The translations under genes were made by a program, and so were the position numbers. This document shows, piece after piece, positions 13,476 through 20,700 of a stretch of DNA of 22,310 nucleotides. Position 1 is the first letter of the stretch. Every line of letters starts with the position of its first letter. The stretch spans positions 1-22,310 of the forward strand of contig DATHAL010000014.1 of assembly GCA_035296705.1 (NCBI GenBank). Reading direction: 5' to 3'. The notes beneath the pieces are model-generated. The model did not search any database. It saw only the letters and a list, made by a program, of their open reading frames with translations, and was not told where the DNA came from. The stretch comes from WHSW01 sp035296705 (GTDB lineage: Bacteria > Actinomycetota > Thermoleophilia > Solirubrobacterales > 70-9).

Positions 13476-14976
13476 GCTTCGCGTCCTCGAGTAGCGCCTC
13501 GACCAATCCGTCAGGGTCGTGCCGCTCCGCCTCGACGGCGACCTCGAGCCCGGCCTCGCGGGCGGTCGCGCTCGTCACCGGGCCAATCGAGACAACGCGT
13601 GCGCCGCGCGGGAACCCGTCTCCGACGACGTCGAGCAGGTTGCGGACGGTCGAGGATGAGGTGAAGGTGACGTAGTCGGCGTTCCGCGCGGCCTCGATCG
13701 CGGCGGCGTCGGGCTCCTCGCGGACCGTGCCGTAGAGGGCGACGACGTCGACCTTCGCCCCGCGCTCGGCGAGGGCGTTCGGGAGCACGTCGCGAGCCTC
13801 GGCCGCCCGCGCGACGAGCACGGGCCTCTCGGCGACCTCGACCGGGGCGAGCGCCTCGACCAGCGACTCGGCGACGAAGCGCTCCGGGACGATGTCGGCG
13901 AGCACGCCGCGCTCGGCGAGGGCGGTCGCCGTTCCCGGGCCGATCGCCGCGATCGTCGAGTTGGAGAGCGCGCGGGCGTCGCGGCCCTGCTCGGCCATCG
14001 CCTCGAACAGGAGCCGGACTCCGTTCGGGCTCGTGAGACAGACGAGGGCGTAGGTGTGAACACCGGCGACCGCGTCGCGCACCTCGGCCGAGTCAAGCCG
14101 CGGCTCGACCCGGATCGCCGGCAACTCGACGACCTCAGCGCCAAGTGCGCGCAGCGTCGTCGCGAGCCCGCTCGCCTGCGCCCGCGCTCGCGTCACCACG
14201 ACGCGCCGGCCGTGGAGCGGGCGGCGCTCGAGCCACGCGATCGTCTCGCGGCGGCGTGCAACCGGGCCGAAGAGCAGGATCGTCGGCGGCTTGATCGCTG
14301 CGGCGTCGACGGCGCGCGGAAGCTCGGCGAGCGTCGCCGTCACCGTCCGCTGGGCGGGATGCGTGCCACGCTCTATCGCCGCGGCCGGCTCGGACGGATC
14401 CCGGCCGGCGGCGGCGAGCCGCTCCGCGATCGTGGGCAGGTTCTTCACGCCCATGTAGAGCACGAGCGTCCCCGGAAAGCGCGCCAGCGCGTCCCAGTCG
14501 AGGGCCGTCTCCGGCTTCTCCGGGTCCTCGTGGCCCGTGACGAACGCGACAGCGGAGGCCTCGGCGCGGTGCGTGACCGGGATCCCGGCGTAAGCCGGGG
14601 CGGCGACGCCTGCGGTCACCCCCGGCACGACCTCGAACTCGATCCCCGCGTCGGCGAGCGCCTCGGCCTCCTCGCCGCCCCGGCCGAACACGAACGGGTC
14701 CCCGCCCTTCAGCCGCACCACGCTCAGCCCCCGCCGGGCGCGCTCGACCATCTCCTCGTGGATTCGCTCCTGGGCCACCGAGGCATCGCCCGGTTGCTTC
14801 CCGACGTAGCGAAGCTCGGCGTCGGGCCGCGCGCCCTGAAGCGCGACTGCTGGGATCAACCGGTCAAAGAGGATCGCGTCGGCGCTCTCGATCAGCTCCA
14901 GCGCACGGGCGGTGATGAGCCCGGGGTCGCCGGGTCCGGCGCCCACCAGGTACACGATGCCGGGACGAGCACTCAT
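13468..14976 (-). CDS. cobA-hemD: Fused uroporphyrinogen-III C-methyltransferase / uroporphyrinogen-III synthase
   Basis: A 502-residue two-enzyme protein. Residues 1-245 are the SAM-dependent methyltransferase (CobA/SUMT): VYLVGAGPGDPGLIT (9-22), VVRLKGGDPFVFGRGGEE (86-103), VVPGVTAG, AGIPVTHR and LYMGVKNL. This half makes precorrin-2 for siroheme and cobalamin. Residues about 255-502 are HemD, which closes and inverts the D ring of hydroxymethylbilane: RRVVVTRARAQASGL, LTSPNGVRLLFEAM, IAAIGPGTATALAERG and VTFTSSSTVRNLLD. The fusion is well known in Gram-positive bacteria. Start ATG 14976 overlaps the hemC stop as ATGA. It is the last gene of the ccm-hem block in this window; hemB and hemL are not here. 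Confidence 0.95.
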   Translation of the reverse strand: MSARPGIVYLVGAGPGDPGLITARALELIESADAILFDRLIPAVALQGARPDAELRYVGKQPGDASVAQERIHEEMVERARRGLSVVRLKGGDPFVFGRGGEEAEALADAGIEFEVVPGVTAGVAAPAYAGIPVTHRAEASAVAFVTGHEDPEKPETALDWDALARFPGTLVLYMGVKNLPTIAERLAAAGRDPSEPAAAIERGTHPAQRTVTATLAELPRAVDAAAIKPPTILLFGPVARRRETIAWLERRPLHGRRVVVTRARAQASGLATTLRALGAEVVELPAIRVEPRLDSAEVRDAVAGVHTYALVCLTSPNGVRLLFEAMAEQGRDARALSNSTIAAIGPGTATALAERGVLADIVPERFVAESLVEALAPVEVAERPVLVARAAEARDVLPNALAERGAKVDVVALYGTVREEPDAAAIEAARNADYVTFTSSSTVRNLLDVVGDGFPRGARVVSIGPVTSATAREAGLEVAVEAERHDPDGLVEALLEDAKPG

Positions 14977-15875
14977 CGGGCGAACTCTTCGGCGCGCGCC
15001 AGGATGCCCTCGGCGCCCGCGGCGAGCATCCGCGCCGCGAGCGCCTCGCCGAGTGCCACCGGCTGCTCGGGATCGCCCTCGACTCGGTCGCGCACCCATT
15101 CGCTGCCGTCCGGCAACCCGGCGTAGCCGGCGATCGCGAGGCCGGAAGAGCGGTGCCTGGCGCAGATCCCGACCGGCGTGTCACAGCTCGCGCGGAGGGC
15201 CCGCGTCGCCGCGCGCTCCGCCGTCAGCTCGACGAGCGCCGCGCGGTCGGAGATGCGCGCCGCGGCCGCGGCCGCGTCGGCGTCATCGGCCCGCGCCTCG
15301 AGCGCGAGAGCGCCCTGGCCCGGCGCGGGGGTGAGCTCTTCGGCCTCGAACTCGAACGCGATCTCGCCGGCACGTCCGAGCCGCACGAGACCGGCGGCCG
15401 CGAGCACGATGCCGTCGTAATCGCGATCGGCCAGGCGGCGCAGGCGCGTGTCGACGTTCCCGCGGAGCGCGGCGATCTCGAGGTCGGGCCTCAGGGCGAG
15501 AAGCTGCGAGGTGCGCCGCAGGCTCGAGGTGCCGACCCGCGCGCCCTCGGGGACCTCGTCGAGCGAGCCGGCGGAGCCGACGAAGGCGTCGCGTGGATCC
15601 TCGCGACCGGGGACGCCGACGAGCTCGAGCTCGTCCGGCAGCTCGCCGGGCACGTCCTTCGCCGAGTGGACGCCGATCGCGACCTCGCCCTCGAGGATCG
15701 CGGCCTCCACGCCGCGCACGAAGCGTGCCTTGTCGCCGACCTCGGAGTCGGCCGTCTTGACCGTCACGACCTCGGCGCCGCCGAGCGCCTGCGCGATCGC
15801 CTCGGCCTGTGCCAGCGCCAGGACGCTCGAGCGGGTGCCGAGCCGCAGGGCGCTCACAACACCTGGATCGCGCAT
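14973..15875 (-). CDS. hemC: Hydroxymethylbilane synthase (porphobilinogen deaminase)
   Basis: A 300-residue enzyme that joins four porphobilinogen units into hydroxymethylbilane. Motifs: RLGTRSSVLALAQA (11-24), VHSAKDVP (69-76) with catalytic Asp74, GTSSLRRTSQLLALRPDL (115-132), LRGNVDTRLRRL, APGQGALALE, and the dipyrromethane-cofactor cysteine in RASCDTPVG (Cys231). Start choice: ATG 15875 gives seven residues before the conserved strand. GTG at 15857 (giving SALRLGTR) is a fair alternative. The frame extends upstream to 15968 but would overlap hemA by 56 bases and adds an unconserved stretch. It lies 37 bases downstream of hemA and overlaps cobA-hemD by 4 bases. Confidence 0.95.
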   Translation of the reverse strand: MRDPGVVSALRLGTRSSVLALAQAEAIAQALGGAEVVTVKTADSEVGDKARFVRGVEAAILEGEVAIGVHSAKDVPGELPDELELVGVPGREDPRDAFVGSAGSLDEVPEGARVGTSSLRRTSQLLALRPDLEIAALRGNVDTRLRRLADRDYDGIVLAAAGLVRLGRAGEIAFEFEAEELTPAPGQGALALEARADDADAAAAAARISDRAALVELTAERAATRALRASCDTPVGICARHRSSGLAIAGYAGLPDGSEWVRDRVEGDPEQPVALGEALAARMLAAGAEGILARAEEFAR

Positions 15876-15912
15876 CGCATCGAATCGGCTCTCGTTGATC
15901 GTTGCTCCGCGC

Positions 15913-17256
15913 TCAACGGCCGCCGCGGCGCCGCTGGCGCTCACGGAGATCCGAGACCTCGGCGGCATCGGAGGAGACCGGCTCGCTCGACGCGTCGAGG
16001 CCGAAGAGCTCGCGCAGCACCGCGACCTTGGCGTAGGAGTCCGCCTCGCCGGCCGAGCGCCTCAGCCGCAGCGTCGGTTCGTGCAGGAGCCTCGATGCGA
16101 TCGCCCGCGCCGCGCTCGCGACCCGCTCGAAGTCGGCGTCCGTGAGCCCCTCCCACCGCTCCGCGTTCTCGGCCAGCACCCGCTCGACGACGTCGTCGGC
16201 GCGGCGGCGAAGCGAAGCGATCGTCGGCATCACGTCCTGCGCCGCAAGCCACTGGTCGAACCGGCCGTGCTCGGCCCTCAGGATCGCGTCGACCCGCTTG
16301 ACCTCGGACTCGCGCCCCGAGAGATTGCGCTCGACGAGCGCTTGGAGGTCGTCCATGTCGTAAAGGCCGACGGCGGCGAGCTCCCGGCAGCTCGGATGAA
16401 CGTCGCGCGGGACGGCCAGGTCGATGAGGAGCAGGGGGCGGCCCTCGCGGGCCGACATGACCTCGGCCAACCCCTCGCTCTCGATCACGTGGTGGGGCGA
16501 GCTGGTCGAGCTGACGACGATGTCGGCGTCCACGAGCTCGTCGGGGAGCGCCTCGAAGCGCACCGCCGTCCCCGAGAAGCGCTCGGCGAGCCCGATCGCC
16601 CGGTCGTAGTGGCGGTTGGCGATGAAGATTGCGTGCACGCCCTTCGCGGCGAGCGCCTTCGCCGTCAGCTCTGCCGTCTCGCCGGCGCCGACCACGAGCA
16701 CGCGGCGATCGTCGAGGTCGCCGAGCGTCCGCTGTGCGAGATCCACCGCGACGGACGGGATCGACATCGACCGCTCGGAGATCCCGGTCTCGGCGCGGGC
16801 GCGCTTGCCGGCGGCCAGCGACGCGCGGAAGAGCCGGTTGAGGATCGGTCCCGTGGCGCCCTCGACCAGCGCGAGCTCGTAGGAGCGCTTCACCTGCCCC
16901 TGGACCTCGGCTTCGCCGAGGATCATCGAGTCGAGCCCCGAGGTGACCCGCATCAGGTGCTCGGCGGCCGCCGCGCCGCGGAACGAGTAGAGGTGGCCGA
17001 CCAGCTCGGTCGGCTGCGTCTCGGCCTCGCGCGCCAGCAAGCCCAGCGCGGCGGACTCAGCGCCAACCGGCTCGGACGCGTAGAGGTAGAGCTCGGTGCG
17101 GTTGCAGGTCGAGATCGCGGCCGCCTCTTGAATCTCCTCGCGCTCGCGCAGCTCGCCGAGCACGCCGACGGCGCGACCCTCGGTGAGCGCCATCCGCTCG
17201 CGGAGCTCGAGCGGCGCGGTCTTGTGGGAGACGCCGAGCGCCAGGAGCTCAGCCAT
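15913..17256 (-). CDS. hemA: Glutamyl-tRNA reductase
   Basis: A 447-residue enzyme for the first committed step of the C5 pathway: NADPH-dependent reduction of Glu-tRNA to glutamate-1-semialdehyde. Motifs: ALGVSHKTAPLELRERMA (6-23), the catalytic cysteine in ISTCNRTELY (Cys51), SGLDSMILGEAEVQGQVK, GKRARAETGIS and the Rossmann glycines VLVVGAGETAELTAKAL. VDADIVVSSTSSPHHVI and LIDLAVPRDVHP follow, with a C-terminal dimerisation helix region. The length is normal. A strong GGAGGAGAGG site precedes ATG 17256 and lies inside the end of the ccmD-like gene, which overlaps it by 8 bases. Heme feedback through the N-terminal region is known for some homologues; no evidence for or against is visible here. 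Confidence 0.97.
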   Translation of the reverse strand: MAELLALGVSHKTAPLELRERMALTEGRAVGVLGELREREEIQEAAAISTCNRTELYLYASEPVGAESAALGLLAREAETQPTELVGHLYSFRGAAAAEHLMRVTSGLDSMILGEAEVQGQVKRSYELALVEGATGPILNRLFRASLAAGKRARAETGISERSMSIPSVAVDLAQRTLGDLDDRRVLVVGAGETAELTAKALAAKGVHAIFIANRHYDRAIGLAERFSGTAVRFEALPDELVDADIVVSSTSSPHHVIESEGLAEVMSAREGRPLLLIDLAVPRDVHPSCRELAAVGLYDMDDLQALVERNLSGRESEVKRVDAILRAEHGRFDQWLAAQDVMPTIASLRRRADDVVERVLAENAERWEGLTDADFERVASAARAIASRLLHEPTLRLRRSAGEADSYAKVAVLRELFGLDASSEPVSSDAAEVSDLRERQRRRGGR

Positions 17257-17428
17257 CGCGCCTCTCCTCCGCCAGCTCCGCGAGCTCGCCGAGCTCGCGG
17301 TCGATGCGCTGGAGCCGCGCGGCCATGATCGCGAGGTAGATCAAGAGCAGCGCGACGAACACGACGTAGGCGCCGGCGACGTACTTGCCGGCCTCGTCGA
17401 GCGGGAGCGCGGGCGCCGCGAACAGCAT
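17249..17428 (-). CDS. ccmD: CcmD-like heme exporter small subunit (59 aa)
   Basis: A 59-residue protein: a short N terminus (MLFAAPALPLDEAGKYV), one membrane helix (about 17-37, ending LLLIYLAIMAA), then a charged helix RLQRIDRELGEL with acidic repeats and a basic end. This is the layout of CcmD, a single-helix protein with a charged cytoplasmic tail that helps release holo-CcmE from the CcmABC complex. Sequence similarity in such short proteins is weak, so the call rests on size, topology and position directly after ccmC. Its ATG shares one base with the ccmC stop (TGATG), and its end overlaps the hemA start by 8 bases. Confidence 0.8.
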   Translation of the reverse strand: MLFAAPALPLDEAGKYVAGAYVVFVALLLIYLAIMAARLQRIDRELGELAELAEERRDG

Positions 17429-18171
17429 CAGCGAACCTCCGTCGCCTGCTGCGGCACGGGCGCGATCCGCGACGAGCGTGCGATCGCTTCCTCACCCTCG
17501 AGCGCCCGCCGCAGCCGCCCGAGTCGGGCCCGCGTCGACTTCGCCGCGAGCTCGAACCGCACCAGCGTCTCCCAGAGGAGCGCCATCCCGGCGAGGCAGA
17601 CCACAAATGCGACCCACATCTTCCCCGGCATCCCGCCCTCGGTGGTCGCGAAGACCCGCGGGTGAACGAGGCTCTCCGCGAGCCGCACGGCGAGGAAGTT
17701 GAGCGGCACGAAGGCACCGGCGGTGATCGCGAACACCGAGGCGTAGCGCGATTGGCGCTCGCGGTCCTCGATCGCGTAGCGCAGCGGGTAGTACGTCGCG
17801 TAGAGCAGGAAGACGATCAAAAACGAGACCAGCGTCGGCTCATCCCAGACGAACCACTTCCCCCACGAGGCGCGCGCCCAGATCGCGCCGGTGATCAGAA
17901 CCGCGACCCCGAAGATCACCGAGATGTGGATGGAGACGTAGGAGCGGACGTCCCACTTCGGGTCGTCCGTGCGCAGGTGGAGGATCGCCTGGACGGCGGC
18001 GATCATCCACCCGAGCAGCGCCATCGTCGCCAGTGGCACGTGCAGGTAGAAGATCTTCTGGATGAAGCCCTGGTCGGCATCGTTCGGCGCATAGAAGAAG
18101 ACCAGCGCGAAGCCGACCGTGAGTGCGGCGACGGTCAGCGTCGGGAGGATGCGAGGGCTCTTGAAGGTCAT
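17428..18171 (-). CDS. ccmC: Heme exporter CcmC (cytochrome c maturation, heme handling)
   Basis: A 247-residue membrane protein with six hydrophobic helices. It carries the tryptophan-rich WWD-type motif WGKWFVWDEP (103-112) between helices and flanking heme-ligand histidines His44 (FYLHVP) and His170 (LVHPRVF), placed as in characterised CcmC. In system I it binds heme at the outer face and loads it on CcmE. The tail (about 205-247) is hydrophilic and basic. CcsA of system II also has a WWD motif, but the short length, the His positions and the ccmA-ccmB neighbours favour CcmC. The start ATG 18171 lacks a clear Shine-Dalgarno and lies 20 bases after ccmB. The stop overlaps the ccmD-like start. 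Confidence 0.93.
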   Translation of the reverse strand: MTFKSPRILPTLTVAALTVGFALVFFYAPNDADQGFIQKIFYLHVPLATMALLGWMIAAVQAILHLRTDDPKWDVRSYVSIHISVIFGVAVLITGAIWARASWGKWFVWDEPTLVSFLIVFLLYATYYPLRYAIEDRERQSRYASVFAITAGAFVPLNFLAVRLAESLVHPRVFATTEGGMPGKMWVAFVVCLAGMALLWETLVRFELAAKSTRARLGRLRRALEGEEAIARSSRIAPVPQQATEVR

Positions 18172-18191
18172 CCGAGAGGCGGGCGCGTCGC

Positions 18192-18860
18192 CTAGTCCTC
18201 GAGCAGGAACTCATAGACCGCGTAGCCGACAAGCCCGAAGACGACATCGTAGAGAGCGAGCACCGCCATCCACTTGCCGAAGCCGTCGTACGAGGGCCCG
18301 CCGGCGGCGAGCAGCGGCTCGGCCGCACCGGCCGCCGCGATCATCACCGGGACGAGCAGCGGCAGCAGGAGAAGGGGCGCGATCAGGTCGCGGGCGCGGG
18401 AGTTGACCGCGATCGACGAGACGAGCGCGCCGATCACAGCGAGGCCGAGGTCGGCGAGCACGAGGACGGCAGCGAGCGGGGCGAGGCCGGTGCCGTCGTC
18501 GAGGAAGAAGAGCCAGAAGACCGGCACCGCGATCAGCTCGAGCACAACCAGGTAGATCGCGAGCCCGCAGACCTTCGCGACATAGAGCGCCGTGCCGTCG
18601 ATTGGGGCCAGGCGGACGACGTCGAAGCCGCCCTGTTCGCGCTCGGCGACGAAGACTCGGTTGATCGCCAGGATCGCCGCGAACAGGACGGTGGCCAGCA
18701 GGACGCCGGCAGCCAGGCTGCCCTCGAGCTGTTCGCGGTCGAGGCCGAAGCGAAAGAGGACGAACGTCGTCGTCGCGAAGAGCGCCATCGCCGGCACCGA
18801 TTCGAGGGTCCGCAGCTCCGTGCGAAGGTCCTTGGCGAGGAGCGCGCGGAAGGCGGTCAC
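18192..18860 (-). CDS. ccmB: Heme exporter CcmB (ABC permease subunit)
   Basis: A 222-residue integral membrane protein with about six helices. It matches CcmB throughout: FRALLAKDLRTELRTLESVP at the start, FVAEREQGGFDVVRLAPID in the loop after helix 2, LIAPLLLLPLLVPVMIAA, and an ending in LYDVVFGLVGYAVYEFLLED. It is the membrane partner of the CcmA ATPase in CcmABCD. The complex is needed to release heme-loaded CcmE; direct heme transport has been disputed. Start GTG 18860 overlaps the ccmA stop as GTGA (4 bases), indicating coupled synthesis of the two subunits. Confidence 0.95.
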   Translation of the reverse strand: MTAFRALLAKDLRTELRTLESVPAMALFATTTFVLFRFGLDREQLEGSLAAGVLLATVLFAAILAINRVFVAEREQGGFDVVRLAPIDGTALYVAKVCGLAIYLVVLELIAVPVFWLFFLDDGTGLAPLAAVLVLADLGLAVIGALVSSIAVNSRARDLIAPLLLLPLLVPVMIAAAGAAEPLLAAGGPSYDGFGKWMAVLALYDVVFGLVGYAVYEFLLED

Positions 18861-19576
18861 CGGACCGCGCCCTCATAAAGCGCCCGGGCCTCGGCCGGGG
18901 CCAGCTCGGGCGACGGCCCGGCGTGCGCGACGGTGCCGTCGGCGCGCAGGGCGAGGACCCGGTCGGCGCTCTCGAGCCCGCGCTCGATCTCGTGCGTGAC
19001 GACCACGCGGGTGCGTCCCGGCCGGGGGCCGAGCATCTCCTCGACGATCTCCGCCGCGGCGACGTCGAGGTGTGCGCGGGGCTCGTCGAGGATGAGGAGC
19101 TCCGGGTCGTGCAGAAGCGCCCGGCAGATCGCCGCCCGCTGGAGCATCCCGGCGGAGAGGTTGCGGACGAGCTCGGTGCCGCGGCGGGTAAGCCCGGCGC
19201 GGCCGAGGAGCTCGGCGATTCGCTCGCGCGGGCGGTCGATGCCGTGGAGCCGCGCGTTCAGCTCCAGGTTCTCGACGACGCTCAGGTCCCGGTAGAGAAG
19301 CGGCACGTGTCCGAGGTAGCCGATCCGGCCGCGCGCCCTCCAGGCCTGGCGCGGGAGCTCCGCCCCGAGGACGCTCGCCTTGCCCGCCGTCGGCCGCAGC
19401 AGCGTGGCGAGGATCCTGGTCAGCGTCGTCTTGCCGGCTCCGTTCGGGCCGAGGACGACGAGCGTCTCGCCGGCGGCGAGCTCGATCGAGACGTCGCGCA
19501 GCACGGGCAGATCGCCGTAGTCGCGGCGCAGGCCGCGCAGGGCGACCGCTGGCTCGGGGGCTGCGGCTCCTGGCAT
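18857..19576 (-). CDS. ccmA: Heme exporter ATP-binding protein CcmA
   Basis: A 239-residue ABC ATPase with Walker A GPNGAGKT (43-50), signature LSAGMLQR (140-147), Walker B LLILDEP (160-166) and switch His195 (VTHE). The D-loop region reads EPRAHLD, with Arg where Thr is common. The signature and the Q-loop region (GYLGHVPLLYRDLSV) resemble CcmA, and the two following genes confirm the role. It powers the CcmABCD complex. It is the first gene of the operon; ATG 19576 has no Shine-Dalgarno and may be leaderless. Only 50 bases separate it from the divergent endopeptidase gene, so both promoters are compact or overlap. Confidence 0.93.
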   Translation of the reverse strand: MPGAAAPEPAVALRGLRRDYGDLPVLRDVSIELAAGETLVVLGPNGAGKTTLTRILATLLRPTAGKASVLGAELPRQAWRARGRIGYLGHVPLLYRDLSVVENLELNARLHGIDRPRERIAELLGRAGLTRRGTELVRNLSAGMLQRAAICRALLHDPELLILDEPRAHLDVAAAEIVEEMLGPRPGRTRVVVTHEIERGLESADRVLALRADGTVAHAGPSPELAPAEARALYEGAVR

Positions 19577-19626
19577 GGCGGGAAGGATCGCGGACCGCGC
19601 GCGGGGCGGTATCCGTAGGAGGGGGC

Positions 19627-20217
19627 GTGTGGCGAGAAGTTGCGCTAGCGATCGTCGCCGGGCTCTCTGCCGGCGGCCCGCGCGTCGAGTGGCACGACTC
19701 GGTCGCGATCGGCACGCCCGAGGACGGAGCGCTCGAGCGAGGCGTGCAGCTACCCGCGGAGGGCAACAGCTACTTCACGTGGGACCCGATCCTGAGGCGC
19801 CAGCCTGATCGCGACTGGCGCCGGTGGGGAACCGACGAGCTGGTGCGGACGACGCTGCGCGTCCTGCGCGAGTTCCACCGCGCGCACCCTGGAGCGCCGA
19901 GGATCGGCGTCGGAGACCTGGGCCTGCCGCACGGCGGCTACTTCGGCCCGGAGGTGGGTGGCGGCATTGGCCACGCGACCCATCAGAACGGTCGCGACGT
20001 CGACGTCTACTACCCGCGCCTCGATGGAGTCGAGCGCCCGCCGGACACTGTCGCCGACATCGACCACCCGCTCGCGCAGGATTTGGTCGACGCGTTCGTC
20101 GCTGCCGGCGCCGAGGTTGTCTACGTCGGGCCGAACACCGGGCTCACCGGCCCGCCGGGCGTCGTCGTGCCGCTCGTCAACCACGACAACCACCTGCACT
20201 TCCGAATAGGGGGATAA
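19627..20217 (+). CDS. Penicillin-insensitive murein endopeptidase (peptidase M74/MepA-like)
   Basis: A 196-residue zinc peptidase of the LAS fold. The metal-binding and active-site signatures are HATHQNGRDVDVYYPR (His119 and Asp126) and, near the C terminus, NHDNHLHFRI (His186, His189, His191). LGLPHGGYFGPEVGGGIGH precedes the first site. MepA enzymes cut the D-Ala-meso-DAP cross-links of peptidoglycan. The N terminus has only a weak short hydrophobic stretch (VALAIVAGLSAGG) as a possible signal peptide, so export is likely but not shown. Start GTG 19627 has AGGAGGGGG immediately upstream. It is shorter than E. coli MepA, mainly in the N-terminal and middle parts. Confidence 0.87.
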   Translation: MWREVALAIVAGLSAGGPRVEWHDSVAIGTPEDGALERGVQLPAEGNSYFTWDPILRRQPDRDWRRWGTDELVRTTLRVLREFHRAHPGAPRIGVGDLGLPHGGYFGPEVGGGIGHATHQNGRDVDVYYPRLDGVERPPDTVADIDHPLAQDLVDAFVAAGAEVVYVGPNTGLTGPPGVVVPLVNHDNHLHFRIGG

Positions 20218-20225
20218 TCACCCCC
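20209..20225 (+). promoter_or_regulatory. Hairpin that may mask the ribosome site of the stress-protein gene
   Basis: GGGGG (20209-20213) and CCCCC (20221-20225) flank ATAATCA, and the second arm touches the ATG at 20226. AGGGGGA is the only purine-rich ribosome-site candidate, so pairing would hide it. The first arm lies in the last codons of the endopeptidase gene, so translating ribosomes could open it. Confidence 0.4.
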
Positions 20226-20693
20226 ATGCAAGCCTCTCCCGCGATCGCGGCTCGCACCACGGTCGCCACCTACGACAACTACGGCGACGCCGAGCGCGCC
20301 GTCGATTTCCTCTCCGACAAGGGGTTCCCGGTCGAGCGCGCCCAGATCATCGGCACCGGGCTGCGCACGGTTGAGCAAATCGCCGGGCGCATGACCACCG
20401 GCCGCGCGGCGCTGATCGGCGCGGGCCAGGGCGCCATGATCGGCCTCTTCTTCGCGCTTCTGATCGGGCTCTTCTTCACGATCGACCAGGGCTTCTTCGG
20501 CGTCCTCGTCTACGGCCTCGTGGTCGGGGCGCTCTTCGGCGCCACCTTCGGCGCCCTCGGCCAGGCGATGCAGGGCGGCCGACGCGACTTCGCCTCGGTT
20601 CAGGGGATGACCGCGCAGCGGTACGAGCTCCAGGTCGACCACGAGGTTTCCGCCCAGGCGAAGCAGCTCCTGGCGGAACTGCCGGCGGCCTGA
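20226..20693 (+). CDS. General-stress-type membrane protein (GSP17M/YflT-like N-terminal domain)
   Basis: A 155-residue protein. Residues about 10-55 form a small alpha-beta domain (TVATYDNYGDAERAVDFLSD, VERAQIIGTGLRTVEQIAGR) like that of general stress protein 17M. A Gly/Ala-rich pair of membrane helices follows (about 62-86 and 89-113), and then a C-terminal soluble beta-alpha segment (QRYELQVDHEVSAQAKQLLA). Similar actinobacterial proteins are often labelled general stress protein or, without good reason, magnesium transporter. The function is unknown. ATG 20226 is 8 bases after the endopeptidase stop, so the two genes are probably one transcript. It converges on the aldehyde dehydrogenase gene with a 7-base gap and no obvious terminator. 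Confidence 0.82.
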   Translation: MQASPAIAARTTVATYDNYGDAERAVDFLSDKGFPVERAQIIGTGLRTVEQIAGRMTTGRAALIGAGQGAMIGLFFALLIGLFFTIDQGFFGVLVYGLVVGALFGATFGALGQAMQGGRRDFASVQGMTAQRYELQVDHEVSAQAKQLLAELPAA

Positions 20694-20700
20694 GCGGCGA

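Noticed and set aside
15876..15968. Upstream start of hemC at 15968
   Set aside because: It would overlap hemA and adds an unconserved Ala/Arg/Ser-rich stretch before RLGTRSS.
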